A DNA stretch of 64,000 nucleotides from Bacteroidota bacterium. Lineage in GTDB: Bacteria > Bacteroidota > Bacteroidia > Flavobacteriales > Weeksellaceae. Where the stretch lies: NCBI GenBank assembly GCA_023423715.1, contig JAFAFC010000032.1:1-64000 (forward strand), read 5' to 3'. Below, piece after piece: positions 43,830 through 52,015 of this stretch. The notes below the pieces were generated by a model. That model was not told the origin of the DNA. It searched no databases and worked only from the letters and a program-made list of their open reading frames with translations. The position numbers and the translations under genes are program-made. Position 1 is the first letter of the stretch, and the number at the start of each line of letters is the position of its first letter.

Positions 43830-44384
43830 ATGATTTTACTCAAGATTTTTAATAAAATCCATACTTTAATCCAAGACTTCAATCACTCTGTCTATGTACA
43901 AATTTGTGTTGCAAATGGCTTGAAATTAGGCAAGAACGTAGTAGCAAGAAAAAATGTTTCCTTTGGTTCTGAGCCTTTTCTAGTAGAAATTGGAGATGAT
44001 TCGCGAATTGGAGAAGGAGCAACGTTTGTAACCCATGCTGGAACCACAGTTAATGTTAGAAAATTAGAAGGATACGAGGAGGTACGGAATTTTGGTCATA
44101 TCAAAGTGGGTAAAAACTGTGCTATTGGAAGCAACTCTGTGATCTTACAAAATGTAGAAATTGGCGACAATTGCATTTTAGGCGCAAACTCGGTTTTATC
44201 AGATTCGATGCCAAGTCATACGGTTTATGGTGGAAATCCCGCAAAATATATTTGTGAAATTGAAGATTATGCTGATGTTTTAAAGAAGACTACCATTGAC
44301 TACCCAATTGAATTGGAAGCAAATAAAAAGGACCTAAATGAATGGTTAAAATTGAATTTACCTAAAAAATTCAAAAACGCATAG
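43830..44384 (+). CDS. hexapeptide-repeat acetyltransferase (WbbJ-like)
   Basis: 184 residues. A left-handed beta-helix of hexapeptide repeats (VARKNVSFGSEPFLVEIGDD, THAGTTVNVR, IGSNSVILQNVEIGDNCILGANSVL) ends in YGGNPAKYI, typical of xenobiotic/sugar O-acetyltransferases such as WbbJ and VatD relatives. The TTG at 43821 in the same frame lies inside a -7 box, so ATG 43830 is used. It probably acetylates a sugar of the locus glycan. A TTG-initiated glycosyltransferase follows after 2 bases. Confidence 0.85.
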   Translation: MILLKIFNKIHTLIQDFNHSVYVQICVANGLKLGKNVVARKNVSFGSEPFLVEIGDDSRIGEGATFVTHAGTTVNVRKLEGYEEVRNFGHIKVGKNCAIGSNSVILQNVEIGDNCILGANSVLSDSMPSHTVYGGNPAKYICEIEDYADVLKKTTIDYPIELEANKKDLNEWLKLNLPKKFKNA

Positions 44385-44386
44385 TC

Positions 44387-45541
44387 TTGGTTAAAAAGAA
44401 AATACTAATTCGGATTGGGTCTCTTCGTCATGGTGGTGCAGAGAAAGTTTTGGCCACTTTCCTTAAAAATCTACCCAAAGACAAATATGAAATTGATCTT
44501 TTATTGAATTTATATTCGGGAAAATATCTGGCTGAAATCCCAGATTGGATTAACGTTTTATACCTTAACAAAGGGGAAATGATAACCACCAATCGGCTTC
44601 AAGATATTCCAGAAAAAGCCTATCGTGTTGTCTATCAAAAACTATTGAAAAAATTTCCTAAGCTTCTGTACAACGGAAAATTAAAAGGAAAAAAGTACGA
44701 TATCGAATTAGCGGCTATTCATGGTTTTCGTGATGAAATTTTAAATTCTCCTATTTCATCCTCTAAAAAAATAGTTTGGATTCATAACGACCTTCGAAAA
44801 ACTGAATTTCATAACTATACAGATGATGAAATCAGAAAATTCTTTGGTTTTGATAAGATTTTGGTTATTTCAGAGCAAATTCAAGAAGATTTCGAAAATT
44901 TAGCCAAAAACGAGGATGAAAAATCAAGAATTGTTCGTATATACAATCCTTTAGACACGGAAGAAATTCTAACAAAATCGGAAAAACCAATAGAAAATTA
45001 TGAATTTGAGTCCAAAATTCCCACTTTTATTTCTGTCGGAACCGTTTTTCCTCAAAAAGCATTTGACAGATTACTTAAAGTCCACAAACGATTATTGGAC
45101 GATGGTTTTCCTCATAAAATTTTAATCGTTGGCGATGGTTATGATTTTGAAAACATCAAAAAATTAAAATCAGATTTAAAAGTTGATGACACTGCAACTT
45201 TATTAGGTTTCACCAATAATCCATATCCGTATTTCAAAAAGACCGATTTTTATGTTTTGAGTTCGCGTTACGAAGGTTTTCCAACGGTTTTATTTGAAGC
45301 CATTATGTTGAAAAAGAACATTATTTCAACCGAAGTTTCTGGTGCGTCTGAAATGCTGGAAAATGGAAAACTCGGAATGATTGTCGAAAATTCGGAAGAT
45401 GGAATTTACAACGGAATGCGGACAGCATTAGAAAACCCAAATTCATTTGAAGAATATCAAAAAAACTTGGAATCCTACGAAGTCCCATTTACATTAAAAA
45501 ATTCAGTTTCAAGTATCGAAAAAATACTAGACAGTTTATAA
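44387..45541 (+). CDS. glycosyltransferase, GT4
   Basis: 384 residues, GT-B: KILIRIGSLRHGGAEKVLATFL, IVWIHNDLRKTEFHNY, SVGTVFPQKAFDRLLKVH, ILIVGDGYDFENIKKL, NNPYPYFKKTDFYVLSSRYEGFPTVLFEAIMLKK with both glutamates of EX7E, and VSGASEML. The only upstream start is TTG at 44387, two bases after the previous stop; a downstream ATG would remove the conserved N-terminus. Last glycosyltransferase of the locus, followed by a strong terminator. Confidence 0.9.
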   Translation: MVKKKILIRIGSLRHGGAEKVLATFLKNLPKDKYEIDLLLNLYSGKYLAEIPDWINVLYLNKGEMITTNRLQDIPEKAYRVVYQKLLKKFPKLLYNGKLKGKKYDIELAAIHGFRDEILNSPISSSKKIVWIHNDLRKTEFHNYTDDEIRKFFGFDKILVISEQIQEDFENLAKNEDEKSRIVRIYNPLDTEEILTKSEKPIENYEFESKIPTFISVGTVFPQKAFDRLLKVHKRLLDDGFPHKILIVGDGYDFENIKKLKSDLKVDDTATLLGFTNNPYPYFKKTDFYVLSSRYEGFPTVLFEAIMLKKNIISTEVSGASEMLENGKLGMIVENSEDGIYNGMRTALENPNSFEEYQKNLESYEVPFTLKNSVSSIEKILDSL

Positions 45542-45570
45542 AAAAAGCAGCTACCCGCTGCTTTTTCTTT
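45542..45570. terminator. bidirectional intrinsic terminator
   Basis: AAAAAGCAGC, a 5-base loop, GCTGCTTTTT: a perfect 10 bp stem with A and T tracts on either side, placed exactly between convergent genes. It should end both the polysaccharide locus and the VGIGT gene triplet. Confidence 0.9.
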
Positions 45571-46355
45571 TATTGAATTCTATATGCAATCATCTTATTT
45601 TCAGACGTACTGGCCGTATTCCCTTTTAACGCAAAATCAACCAATCTAACTCCAACAGTACTACCTGCAGGGACATTAAATAATTGTGTAGAAACTTTTA
45701 AATAATAGGTCTTCGCACCTCCTGAATTGTTATTAATAATTTGCTCTCCACCAACCTGCATTGATTTTGATGGGCCTACAATAGCATTACTAACTTTATT
45801 TGGCCCTACAATATTAGAAGAAATTACGCCATTATCGTGATTATAACCTTTGCTGTACTCTGTAGTATTATCAGCAAAATAGGTTCTAATCCATAATGAG
45901 ATATCTCCTGGAAGGTTCTGTCCCCAAGAATTAGAACCATAATTAGGACTATATTCTACATTCGCAATATTATTAAAGATCACAAGCCACTTTCCTTGCG
46001 GCAACGTAATGCTTGTGCCCGTATAAGTAATTCTAGAATGGCTTCTCCATATCGGATCGGGATATGATGTTGATGAATTATCATAATAATTCAACACATT
46101 ATAACCAGTTGTTCCATAAGATGGGCCATAATTTTTTACCGATAAATCCATTGCTTTCCATGATGCATTTCCATTTTCATCAGAAACAAGAACTTGCCCT
46201 GCTGTCAAACCAACTATACTAGATGGCTCAAAACGCATGCTGCCATTCACATCAAGCTTTTCTGTAGGCGCTTTCGTATTAATACCAACATTTCCTGCCT
46301 GTGCATAAAGTAAAGCTGTAAACGAGATGCTTATAAAAAATAAAATCTTTTTCAT
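45570..46355 (-). CDS. secreted VGIGT-motif protein, third of a tandem triplet
   Basis: 261 residues with a signal peptide (KKILFFISISFTALLYAQ). The mature N-terminus GNVGINTKAPTEKLDVNG is the short beta-repeat motif seen in phage tail-fibre-like and adhesin-like surface proteins of flavobacteria. A beta-rich C-terminal part has LPQGKWLVIFNN, ending MIAYRIQ. It is a paralog of the two genes upstream, with the same order of signal, motif, PGKW-like block and terminal YxxPI-like strand. Function unknown; a surface or secreted structural role is plausible. Confidence 0.7.
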   Translation of the reverse strand: MKKILFFISISFTALLYAQAGNVGINTKAPTEKLDVNGSMRFEPSSIVGLTAGQVLVSDENGNASWKAMDLSVKNYGPSYGTTGYNVLNYYDNSSTSYPDPIWRSHSRITYTGTSITLPQGKWLVIFNNIANVEYSPNYGSNSWGQNLPGDISLWIRTYFADNTTEYSKGYNHDNGVISSNIVGPNKVSNAIVGPSKSMQVGGEQIINNNSGGAKTYYLKVSTQLFNVPAGSTVGVRLVDFALKGNTASTSENKMIAYRIQ

Positions 46356-46363
46356 CTTAAAAC

Positions 46364-47059
46364 TTAGTTTTCGTTAATTGGCATTGCATATAACTGATTT
46401 TCTGGTGTGGTTTTTAAACCAAAATCTTTAAAATTAATCGTTGAACTCCCATTAATTCTTTCAATATTCGCAAGTATATAATATGTTTTATTGGTTAATG
46501 ACGGGTTATTAATAAACATATTTCCAGAAACGTAATCTTTAGGTAAAGGGCCTAAAAGTCGGCCAAACATTTCACCTTTTCCCGCGCTGTAGTTTTCAGC
46601 CGATATAAAATCTGAGGTTGCAGTGGTTGCTGATGCGTCATCAGCCAGAGAAACTCGACAATTGTAAGCACTATTGGTTTGTGAACTAATAGAGGAACTT
46701 GGAGTTAAAACGAGTGTTCCAGTGATATTCCATTTACCTGGAGGAACTGAAATGGGAATCCCCGTATTTTGCCAATTAGGAGCGACAGTAGAAATTGTAA
46801 CACCAGTAGCGGATAATGGAAAAACAACAGTACTTCTAAAAACACCAGTTGCCACCTTATTAAAAGTTCCAAATCCATCTGCACTTTTAATAGTCCAGTT
46901 TGCGTCTGTCGTTGTAACGGCATCTCGAACTCTTAAAATATGATCATTATTTGTTTTCACGTGCAAAGTTGATGAAGGACTTACTGTTCCGATACCAATA
47001 TTCTGAGCAGAAGCTAATGACGCAAAAAATAATCCTAAATAAATAAACGTTGTTTTCAT
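46364..47059 (-). CDS. secreted VGIGT-motif protein, second of a tandem triplet
   Basis: 231 residues with a signal peptide (KTTFIYLGLFFASLASAQ) and then NIGIGTVSPSSTLHVKTN. The shared block PPGKWNITGTLVLTPSS lies in the middle, and the end is LYAMPINEN. Spacing is 8 bases to the gene after it and 9 to the one before, so the three genes form one operon from the promoter at 47749. Function unknown. Rich in Ser, Thr and Asn, as extracellular beta proteins often are. Confidence 0.7.
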   Translation of the reverse strand: MKTTFIYLGLFFASLASAQNIGIGTVSPSSTLHVKTNNDHILRVRDAVTTTDANWTIKSADGFGTFNKVATGVFRSTVVFPLSATGVTISTVAPNWQNTGIPISVPPGKWNITGTLVLTPSSSISSQTNSAYNCRVSLADDASATTATSDFISAENYSAGKGEMFGRLLGPLPKDYVSGNMFINNPSLTNKTYYILANIERINGSSTINFKDFGLKTTPENQLYAMPINEN

Positions 47060-47068
47060 TTTGAGTTT

Positions 47069-47725
47069 TTATTCAATTGGAATTGCATAAATTCGGTTCT
47101 CCGACCATATATTTGAAGCCAAGCGATCCAAAGAAACCGTCGAAGTTGAGGTGGTAGGATATTTTATCGCTTTCCCCCACAAATAGTAGGTTTTAGCGAT
47201 ATTATCTTTATTCTCTATTAAGACCGAACCTTGTAATAAATTGTAAATAGAAGGTGTATATGCAGTACCACCCATCATAGTAGATGATCCTTCGACATAA
47301 TCCGTTGTTGGGGTTGATGACGTGTTAGAATCCGCTAAATAGGTTTCTACAACATAGCCTTCATCAGTACTACCTCCAAGGTCTCGAACAGTTAGCAGGA
47401 ATGAAAGCTTCACGATCCATTTTCCGGGTGAAAGCGTAATAAAACTTTTAAAGTAAGTGTCATTAGTAATGGTTTTAACAGTATAACCATCTTGAACTTC
47501 AAAACTTCCATAGACGGGCAAAGGAACGGCATTCGCCCATTTCATTGCGCCCGTATCATAAACTCTAAGAATTTTCCCCTTTCCTTGAGATGGATGTTCT
47601 AAACGGAGACTTCCTTTCACATGAAGTGTTGTTTGAGGCGCAGTAGTACCAATCCCAACTTTTCCACTTTGCGAAAACAATAAGGCAGATGACACAAACG
47701 CCATCATATATAGTAATTTTCTCAT
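47069..47725 (-). CDS. secreted VGIGT-motif protein, first of a tandem triplet
   Basis: 218 residues with a signal peptide (RKLLYMMAFVSSALLFSQ), then SGKVGIGTTAPQTTLHVKG. The LSPGKWIVKLSFLLTV block is in the middle, and the end is RIYAIPIE. First gene of the triplet, with a convincing promoter 24 bases upstream. Function unknown; the motif is shared with tail-fibre-like proteins but no S74 peptidase or other named domain is present. Confidence 0.7.
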   Translation of the reverse strand: MRKLLYMMAFVSSALLFSQSGKVGIGTTAPQTTLHVKGSLRLEHPSQGKGKILRVYDTGAMKWANAVPLPVYGSFEVQDGYTVKTITNDTYFKSFITLSPGKWIVKLSFLLTVRDLGGSTDEGYVVETYLADSNTSSTPTTDYVEGSSTMMGGTAYTPSIYNLLQGSVLIENKDNIAKTYYLWGKAIKYPTTSTSTVSLDRLASNIWSENRIYAIPIE

Positions 47726-47748
47726 GAATTACGCGTTTTTTGAGACTA

Positions 47749-47778
47749 CAAATATACAGTATATTTTTCATAGACAAA
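47749..47778 (-). promoter_or_regulatory. predicted promoter of the VGIGT triplet
   Basis: Minus-strand TATATTTG (47756-47749) matches the -7 consensus and TTTG (47778-47775) the -33 element, with an 18-base spacer. Confidence 0.7.
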
Positions 47779-47817
47779 CACTTACATATAGGTATTCCAT
47801 AGTTTCTAAAAATACCA

Positions 47818-47825
47818 TAAATTTG
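47818..47825 (+). promoter_or_regulatory. -7 box ahead of the acetyltransferase at 47843
   Basis: TAAATTTG matches TAnnTTTG, 17 bases before the ATG. No consensus TTTG at -33. Confidence 0.4.
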
Positions 47826-47842
47826 AAAGTGAGAAAAAAACT

Positions 47843-48394
47843 ATGGAGTATTCTATCATTCAAAAAGATTTTTATCGGGAAAGCGGAAAATGGCTTTCTA
47901 AGCCTCAAATTTGGGGCAAATGCATCAATCCTAATTTGCATTTTGTTTATATTTTGAGGAAATGCCAAATCCACCCTAAAAAATCGATAAAAGGACTTTT
48001 TTGGAGAATGGTACTTCGAAGGCATCAGATTAAATACGGATTTCAGATTTATCCAGAAACCAAGATTGGAGAAGGTTTTTATCTCGGTCATTGGGGCGCT
48101 GTTGTGATCAACCCAAATGCTCAAATCGGAACCAATTGCAATATGGCGCAAGGCGTAACAATTGGTCAACAAAACCGAGGTAAGAATCAAGGATTCCCGA
48201 AAATTGGAAATGATGTTTGGATTGGTCCTAATGCCGTAATCGTTGGCGGAATCACCATTGGAAACAATGTTTTAATTGCTCCAAATGCCTACGTAAACTT
48301 CGATGTACCCGACAATTCTTTAGTTGTAGGAAACCCTGCAAGTATCACAGCAAACGAACAGGCAACCGAAGGTTACATCAACAATAAAATATGA
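47843..48394 (+). CDS. serine acetyltransferase-like hexapeptide protein
   Basis: 183 residues. A helical N-terminal half (FVYILRKCQIHPKKSIKGLFWRMVLRRHQIKYGFQ, quoted here only for its position at about 33-65) precedes hexapeptide repeats: GEGFYLGHWGAVVINP, IGTNCNMAQGVTIGQQNRG, IGNDVWIGPNAVIVGGITIG, ending VGNPASI. Catalytic histidine lies in GHWGAVV. It resembles CysE-like enzymes found in polysaccharide loci (CapG, WcaB types) rather than the longer biosynthetic CysE. It may be a detached member of the glycan locus. Confidence 0.8.
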   Translation: MEYSIIQKDFYRESGKWLSKPQIWGKCINPNLHFVYILRKCQIHPKKSIKGLFWRMVLRRHQIKYGFQIYPETKIGEGFYLGHWGAVVINPNAQIGTNCNMAQGVTIGQQNRGKNQGFPKIGNDVWIGPNAVIVGGITIGNNVLIAPNAYVNFDVPDNSLVVGNPASITANEQATEGYINNKI

Positions 48395-48454
48395 CATTCG
48401 TCATATCCACATATTAAATTTTGTTAAAAGAATTTTATTTTTAATCAAAAAATT

Positions 48455-48504
48455 TATTTTTGCATAATTATTGATTCAATCTATCGAAAGATAAAATAAT
48501 TTTG
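48455..48504 (+). promoter_or_regulatory. candidate promoter boxes upstream of the carbonic anhydrase gene
   Basis: Two exact TAnnTTTG boxes lie in the 141-base gap: TATTTTTG (48455-48462) and TAATTTTG (48497-48504). The second has a TTG at 48471-48473 at a rather long 23-base spacing. Either could serve the gene at 48536. Confidence 0.4.
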
Positions 48505-48535
48505 TATTTATAAATAATTAAAACCCGCAGAACAG

Positions 48536-49201
48536 ATGCCAAAAACGTACGAAGTTATTTTTGAAAACAATAAAAACTGGGTTGAATCTAAAATAGCTGA
48601 AAATCCTGAGTATTTTCATGAGCTTGCGAAAACGCAAAATCCTGATTATTTATACATAGGGTGTTCAGATTCAAGAGTGACGGCAGAAGAGTTAATGGGT
48701 GCCAAGCCTGGTGAAGTTTTCGTAACAAGAAACATCGCCAATGTGGTGAACACCTTGGACATGAGCTCTACAGCAGTTATTGAATATGCGGTAGAACACC
48801 TAAAAGTGAAACACATTATCGTTTGTGGACATTATAATTGCGGTGGTGTAAAAGCAGCGATGACGCCGGAAGATTTGGGTTTAATGAATCCTTGGTTGCG
48901 AAACATTAGAGATGTCTATCGTTTGCACCAAGCCGAATTAAACGCGATTGATGATTTAGCCAAAAGATACGATCGCTTAGTAGAACTGAATGTTCAAGAA
49001 CAGTGCATCAATGTTATTAAAATGGCGTGCGTTCAAGAACGATATATCTTAGATGAATATCCTATTGTACATGGTTGGGTATTCGATTTGAGAACAGGAA
49101 GAATAATCGACTTGGAAATCGATTTTGAAAAAATATTAAAAGACATCCAAAAAATATACGACCTAACCAATTCGGATTGGGTGATGAACCGAAAAAAATA
49201 A
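48536..49201 (+). CDS. can: beta-carbonic anhydrase (first copy)
   Basis: Reversible hydration of CO2 to bicarbonate. The 221-residue protein has the zinc site C43, H99, C102 and the catalytic D45-R47 dyad, in YIGCSDSRVTAEEL and VCGHYNCGGVKAAM. TRNIANVV and the C-terminal HGWVFDLRTGRIIDLEID are typical of the Can/CynT clade. No signal peptide, so cytoplasmic. It is 30 bases upstream of a small secreted protein gene and shares the neighbourhood with a SulP transporter and a second carbonic anhydrase. Confidence 0.96.
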   Translation: MPKTYEVIFENNKNWVESKIAENPEYFHELAKTQNPDYLYIGCSDSRVTAEELMGAKPGEVFVTRNIANVVNTLDMSSTAVIEYAVEHLKVKHIIVCGHYNCGGVKAAMTPEDLGLMNPWLRNIRDVYRLHQAELNAIDDLAKRYDRLVELNVQEQCINVIKMACVQERYILDEYPIVHGWVFDLRTGRIIDLEIDFEKILKDIQKIYDLTNSDWVMNRKK

Positions 49202-49231
49202 TCGGTTATAAAAAATAAAGAAAAAGAGAGA

Positions 49232-49525
49232 ATGAAATTCTGGAGTATCCTTACGTTATTCGTATTTATAAATTTCACAGCGCTTCCTACAGTTGCTGCG
49301 ATTTTGGACTGGGATCTTCCGCAAACGGCATTGATGGCCAATGAAGAAGAAAATCATTCATCTAACTTTTCAATTACAGAAAAAACACTTCCAGAGACTC
49401 TGGATGTACATAAATTCATCAAATTTTTTCAGTCGGACATTTCACAGAAAGACTTCGTTGCAACCAACGAATCTCTGTTTATTCCTCCGCACATTTCTAT
49501 CATATCCCCCCCTCCCGAAGCCTAG
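49232..49525 (+). CDS. small secreted or periplasmic protein of unknown function
   Basis: 97 residues. Signal peptide about 1-23 (KFWSILTLFVFINFTALPTVAA), then an acidic, Ser-rich short mature region ending HISIISPPPEA. I do not recognise a domain. Its place between carbonic anhydrase and SulP suggests a linked role, and the hydrophobic-plus-proline tail is reminiscent of small flavobacterial proteins seen beside such genes. An overlapping frame on the same strand (49341-49532) is judged not to be a gene. Confidence 0.65.
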   Translation: MKFWSILTLFVFINFTALPTVAAILDWDLPQTALMANEEENHSSNFSITEKTLPETLDVHKFIKFFQSDISQKDFVATNESLFIPPHISIISPPPEA

Positions 49526-49604
49526 CTTTTGACATTCGACATGTGAACGGCTCCTTGTGAGCGCATTACATCTTCTATCAAATTAAATTTTTCACCCGCA
49601 TGGG

Positions 49605-51242
49605 ATGTTCAAACACGAACATGCATGCACTCAATTTCATGGAAAAATGAAAAAAGCAAAAACTTTGTTCGGGGGGATGAAAGAAAATTTCCCTTCAGGA
49701 CTAGTCGTGTTCTTAGTAGCACTACCCTTATGTTTAGGAATCGCATTAGCATCCGGCGCTCCCCCTTTATCAGGAGTTATTTCAGGAATTATTGGCGGTA
49801 TCGTCGTTGGTTTTATAAGTAATTCAAATATATCAGTAACCGGTCCAGCCGCGGGTTTAACGGCTATTGTTTTAACAGCAATTACGGATTTAGGTGCTTT
49901 TGATTTATTTTTAACGGCTGGAATTATCGCCGGATTATTGCAATTGATTTTAGGATTTATTCGAGCTGGAAGTATTTCGAATTATTTTCCAAACAACGTT
50001 ATCGAAGGAATGCTTGCTGGTATCGGAATCATCATTGTTTTAAAGCAAATTCCGCACGCCGTAGGTTTCGATAATGAAAATTTCAGTAACGAAACGTTAT
50101 TCGAAAACGGTATTAACTTCTCATATTTCACAGAGGCATTTTCTGCAATTCATCCCGGAGCGGTCGTTGTTACGTTAGTTTCCATCTCTATTTTATTAGC
50201 TTGGGATCATATTCCGGCTTTAAAAAAATTGAAACTTTTACCTGGTGCATTGGTTGCAGTAGCAACCGGAATTGCCTTAAATGAAATCTTCAAAATGACG
50301 GGAAGCAGTTTAGCAATTGGCTCAAAAAACCTCGTAACTCTGCCTGTTCCGCAATCGTTAGACGATTTCAAAAACATGGTAACGCTACCAGATTTCAACG
50401 GGTTAACCAACCCTAAAGTATGGATTGTTGGCGCAACCATCGCGGTTGTCGCATCGATTGAAACACTTCTTTGTATTGAAGCTTCGGATCGACTGGATGT
50501 GAAAAGAAGAATCACCGATACCAATTTAGAATTGCGTGCACAAGGCGTTGGAAACTTAGTAAGTTCTTTTATTGGTGGACTTCCGATGACTTCGGTTGTT
50601 GTTCGAAGTTCGGCCAATGCAAGTGCGGGAGCAACTTCAAAAATGTCAGCAATTATCCATGGCGTATTATTGCTAGTTTGCGTGTTGACTATTCCTTTTA
50701 TTTTGAATTTAATTCCACTTGCGACTTTAGCAGCTGTACTAATTCTTGTTGGATACAAACTTGCAAAACCGGCTACCTTTAAACATTTTTGGCATAACGG
50801 AAAATATCAATTCATTCCGTTCTTAGCAACCGTTCTTGCCGTTGTATTCACGGATTTGTTGAAAGGAGTTGGAATCGGATTGTTGATTTCCGTATTCTAC
50901 ATTCTTCAAGGAAATATGAAACGAGCGTACTATTTAAGTCGTGAAGAACTTAATGACACCGACGAATTCACATTAAAATTAGCTGAAGAGGTATCGTTTC
51001 TAAACAAAGCCGCGATTAAGAAAACTTTGAAAAATGTAAATCCTGGCTCTTCGGTTACCATTGACGCTCGTGGAACGTCCTATATTACTACGGATGTACT
51101 CGACCTCATCCAAGATTTTGCCAATGTTCGAGCCAAAGAAGAAGACATTGATGTAAAACTCATTGGCTTCCGAACTTCTTATAAAGATTATGCGAACGAT
51201 GAAGATTCTCATGTATTAATCACCCACAGACGAGCAATGTAA
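49605..51242 (+). CDS. SulP-family inorganic anion transporter with STAS domain
   Basis: 545 residues. The family signature is near the start (FPSGLVVFLVALPLCLGIALASGAPP-type segment, followed by SGVISGIIGGIVVGFISNS and SVTGPAAGLTAIV). About twelve membrane segments follow, with ASIETLLCIEASDRLD in the middle. A reduced cytoplasmic STAS domain is at the C-terminus (SSVTIDARGTSYITTDVLDLI). Substrate could be sulfate or bicarbonate. The flanking carbonic anhydrase genes favour bicarbonate (inference). The N-terminus could begin at ATG 49605 or at ATG 49647 (MKKAKTLFGGMKENF), and the latter is the more family-like. Confidence 0.92.
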   Translation: MFKHEHACTQFHGKMKKAKTLFGGMKENFPSGLVVFLVALPLCLGIALASGAPPLSGVISGIIGGIVVGFISNSNISVTGPAAGLTAIVLTAITDLGAFDLFLTAGIIAGLLQLILGFIRAGSISNYFPNNVIEGMLAGIGIIIVLKQIPHAVGFDNENFSNETLFENGINFSYFTEAFSAIHPGAVVVTLVSISILLAWDHIPALKKLKLLPGALVAVATGIALNEIFKMTGSSLAIGSKNLVTLPVPQSLDDFKNMVTLPDFNGLTNPKVWIVGATIAVVASIETLLCIEASDRLDVKRRITDTNLELRAQGVGNLVSSFIGGLPMTSVVVRSSANASAGATSKMSAIIHGVLLLVCVLTIPFILNLIPLATLAAVLILVGYKLAKPATFKHFWHNGKYQFIPFLATVLAVVFTDLLKGVGIGLLISVFYILQGNMKRAYYLSREELNDTDEFTLKLAEEVSFLNKAAIKKTLKNVNPGSSVTIDARGTSYITTDVLDLIQDFANVRAKEEDIDVKLIGFRTSYKDYANDEDSHVLITHRRAM

Positions 51243-51274
51243 GCTCAAATTCTAACTTATTAAAATTAAACAAT

Positions 51275-51910
51275 ATGAAAGCACATACTTCAGAAACTCA
51301 AGCAACGATAACACCAGAAAAAGCGCTTCAATTCTTACAAGAAGGGAATCAAAGGTTTGTTAACAATCTAAAAGTAAATCGAAATCTACTAGAACAAGTG
51401 AATGACACAAGAGCTGGACAGTGGCCTTTTGCCGTGGTTTTGAGTTGTATTGATAGCCGAACTTCTGCCGAACTCATTTTTGATCAAGGTTTAGGGGACA
51501 TTTTCAGTATTCGAATTGCAGGAAACTTTGTAAATCAGGACATTCTTGGTTCTATGGAATTTGGCTGTAACGTTGCCGGTTCTAAACTGGTTGTTGTCCT
51601 TGGACATAGCAAATGTGGCGCTTTGAAAGGCGGTTTGGATGCGGCAAAAATTGAAGAATTAGGAATGGACAATTTGAACCATTTGATTTATCATTTCGAT
51701 CCCATCATTAACGAAATTATCCAAGAGGGCGAGGAAAGAAGCTCCAAAAATGAAGATTTATTAGAACGTTTGAACGTTAGCAATGTTCAACAATCAATTG
51801 AAGATATTCGTCACCAAAGCTCAACATTGAGGGCTTTGGAAAAAGACGGAAAAATAAAAATTGTAGGCGCCAATTATTGTGTAGAAACAGGCGTTGTTAC
51901 TTGGTTATAG
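51275..51910 (+). CDS. beta-carbonic anhydrase (second copy)
   Basis: 211 residues. Zinc ligands C58, H111, C114 and the D60-R62 dyad lie in VLSCIDSRTSAELIFDQG and LGHSKCGALKGG. It belongs to a different beta subclass from the copy at 48536, with a longer N-terminus (ITPEKALQFLQEGNQRFVNN) and a C-terminal GANYCVETGVVTW. No signal peptide seen. It follows SulP by 32 bases and ends in an intrinsic terminator. Confidence 0.95.
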   Translation: MKAHTSETQATITPEKALQFLQEGNQRFVNNLKVNRNLLEQVNDTRAGQWPFAVVLSCIDSRTSAELIFDQGLGDIFSIRIAGNFVNQDILGSMEFGCNVAGSKLVVVLGHSKCGALKGGLDAAKIEELGMDNLNHLIYHFDPIINEIIQEGEERSSKNEDLLERLNVSNVQQSIEDIRHQSSTLRALEKDGKIKIVGANYCVETGVVTWL

Positions 51911-51937
51911 ACTCATTTTCATCTTTATATTCATCCG

Positions 51938-51969
51938 AGCGGGCGTAGCAAAAGCTGCACCCGCTTTTT
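51938..51969 (+). terminator. intrinsic terminator after the carbonic anhydrase/SulP cluster
   Basis: A 12-base stem with two imperfect pairs (AGCGGG...CCCGCT core), an AAAA loop and five T. It ends the carbonic anhydrase-SulP transcript. Confidence 0.85.
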
Positions 51970-52007
51970 ATTTGCGCTTCAACATGAACGAAATGTTAAT
52001 AAATCCC

Positions 52008-52015
52008 TATTTTTG
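52008..52015 (+). promoter_or_regulatory. -7 box ahead of the PAP2 gene
   Basis: TATTTTTG matches TAnnTTTG. It overlaps the TTG at 52013, which speaks for translation starting at the TTG at 52028 instead. No well-spaced -33 TTTG. Confidence 0.4.

Noticed and set aside
47768..48190. 140-codon minus-strand open frame over the CysE-like gene
   Set aside because: Overlaps the conserved hexapeptide repeats and the VGIGT promoter; no protein features.
4968..48394. Polysaccharide locus as a mobile element or genomic island with defined ends
   Set aside because: No integrase, transposase, tRNA attachment site or flanking direct repeats were seen, though horizontal spread of parts remains likely.
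49341..49532. Second frame over the small secreted protein gene
   Set aside because: No signal peptide or conserved motif, whereas the 49232 frame has a clear signal peptide and follows the carbonic anhydrase.
50207..50758. 183-codon open frame opposite the SulP gene
   Set aside because: Antisense to conserved SulP membrane segments; no start signal or recognisable protein.
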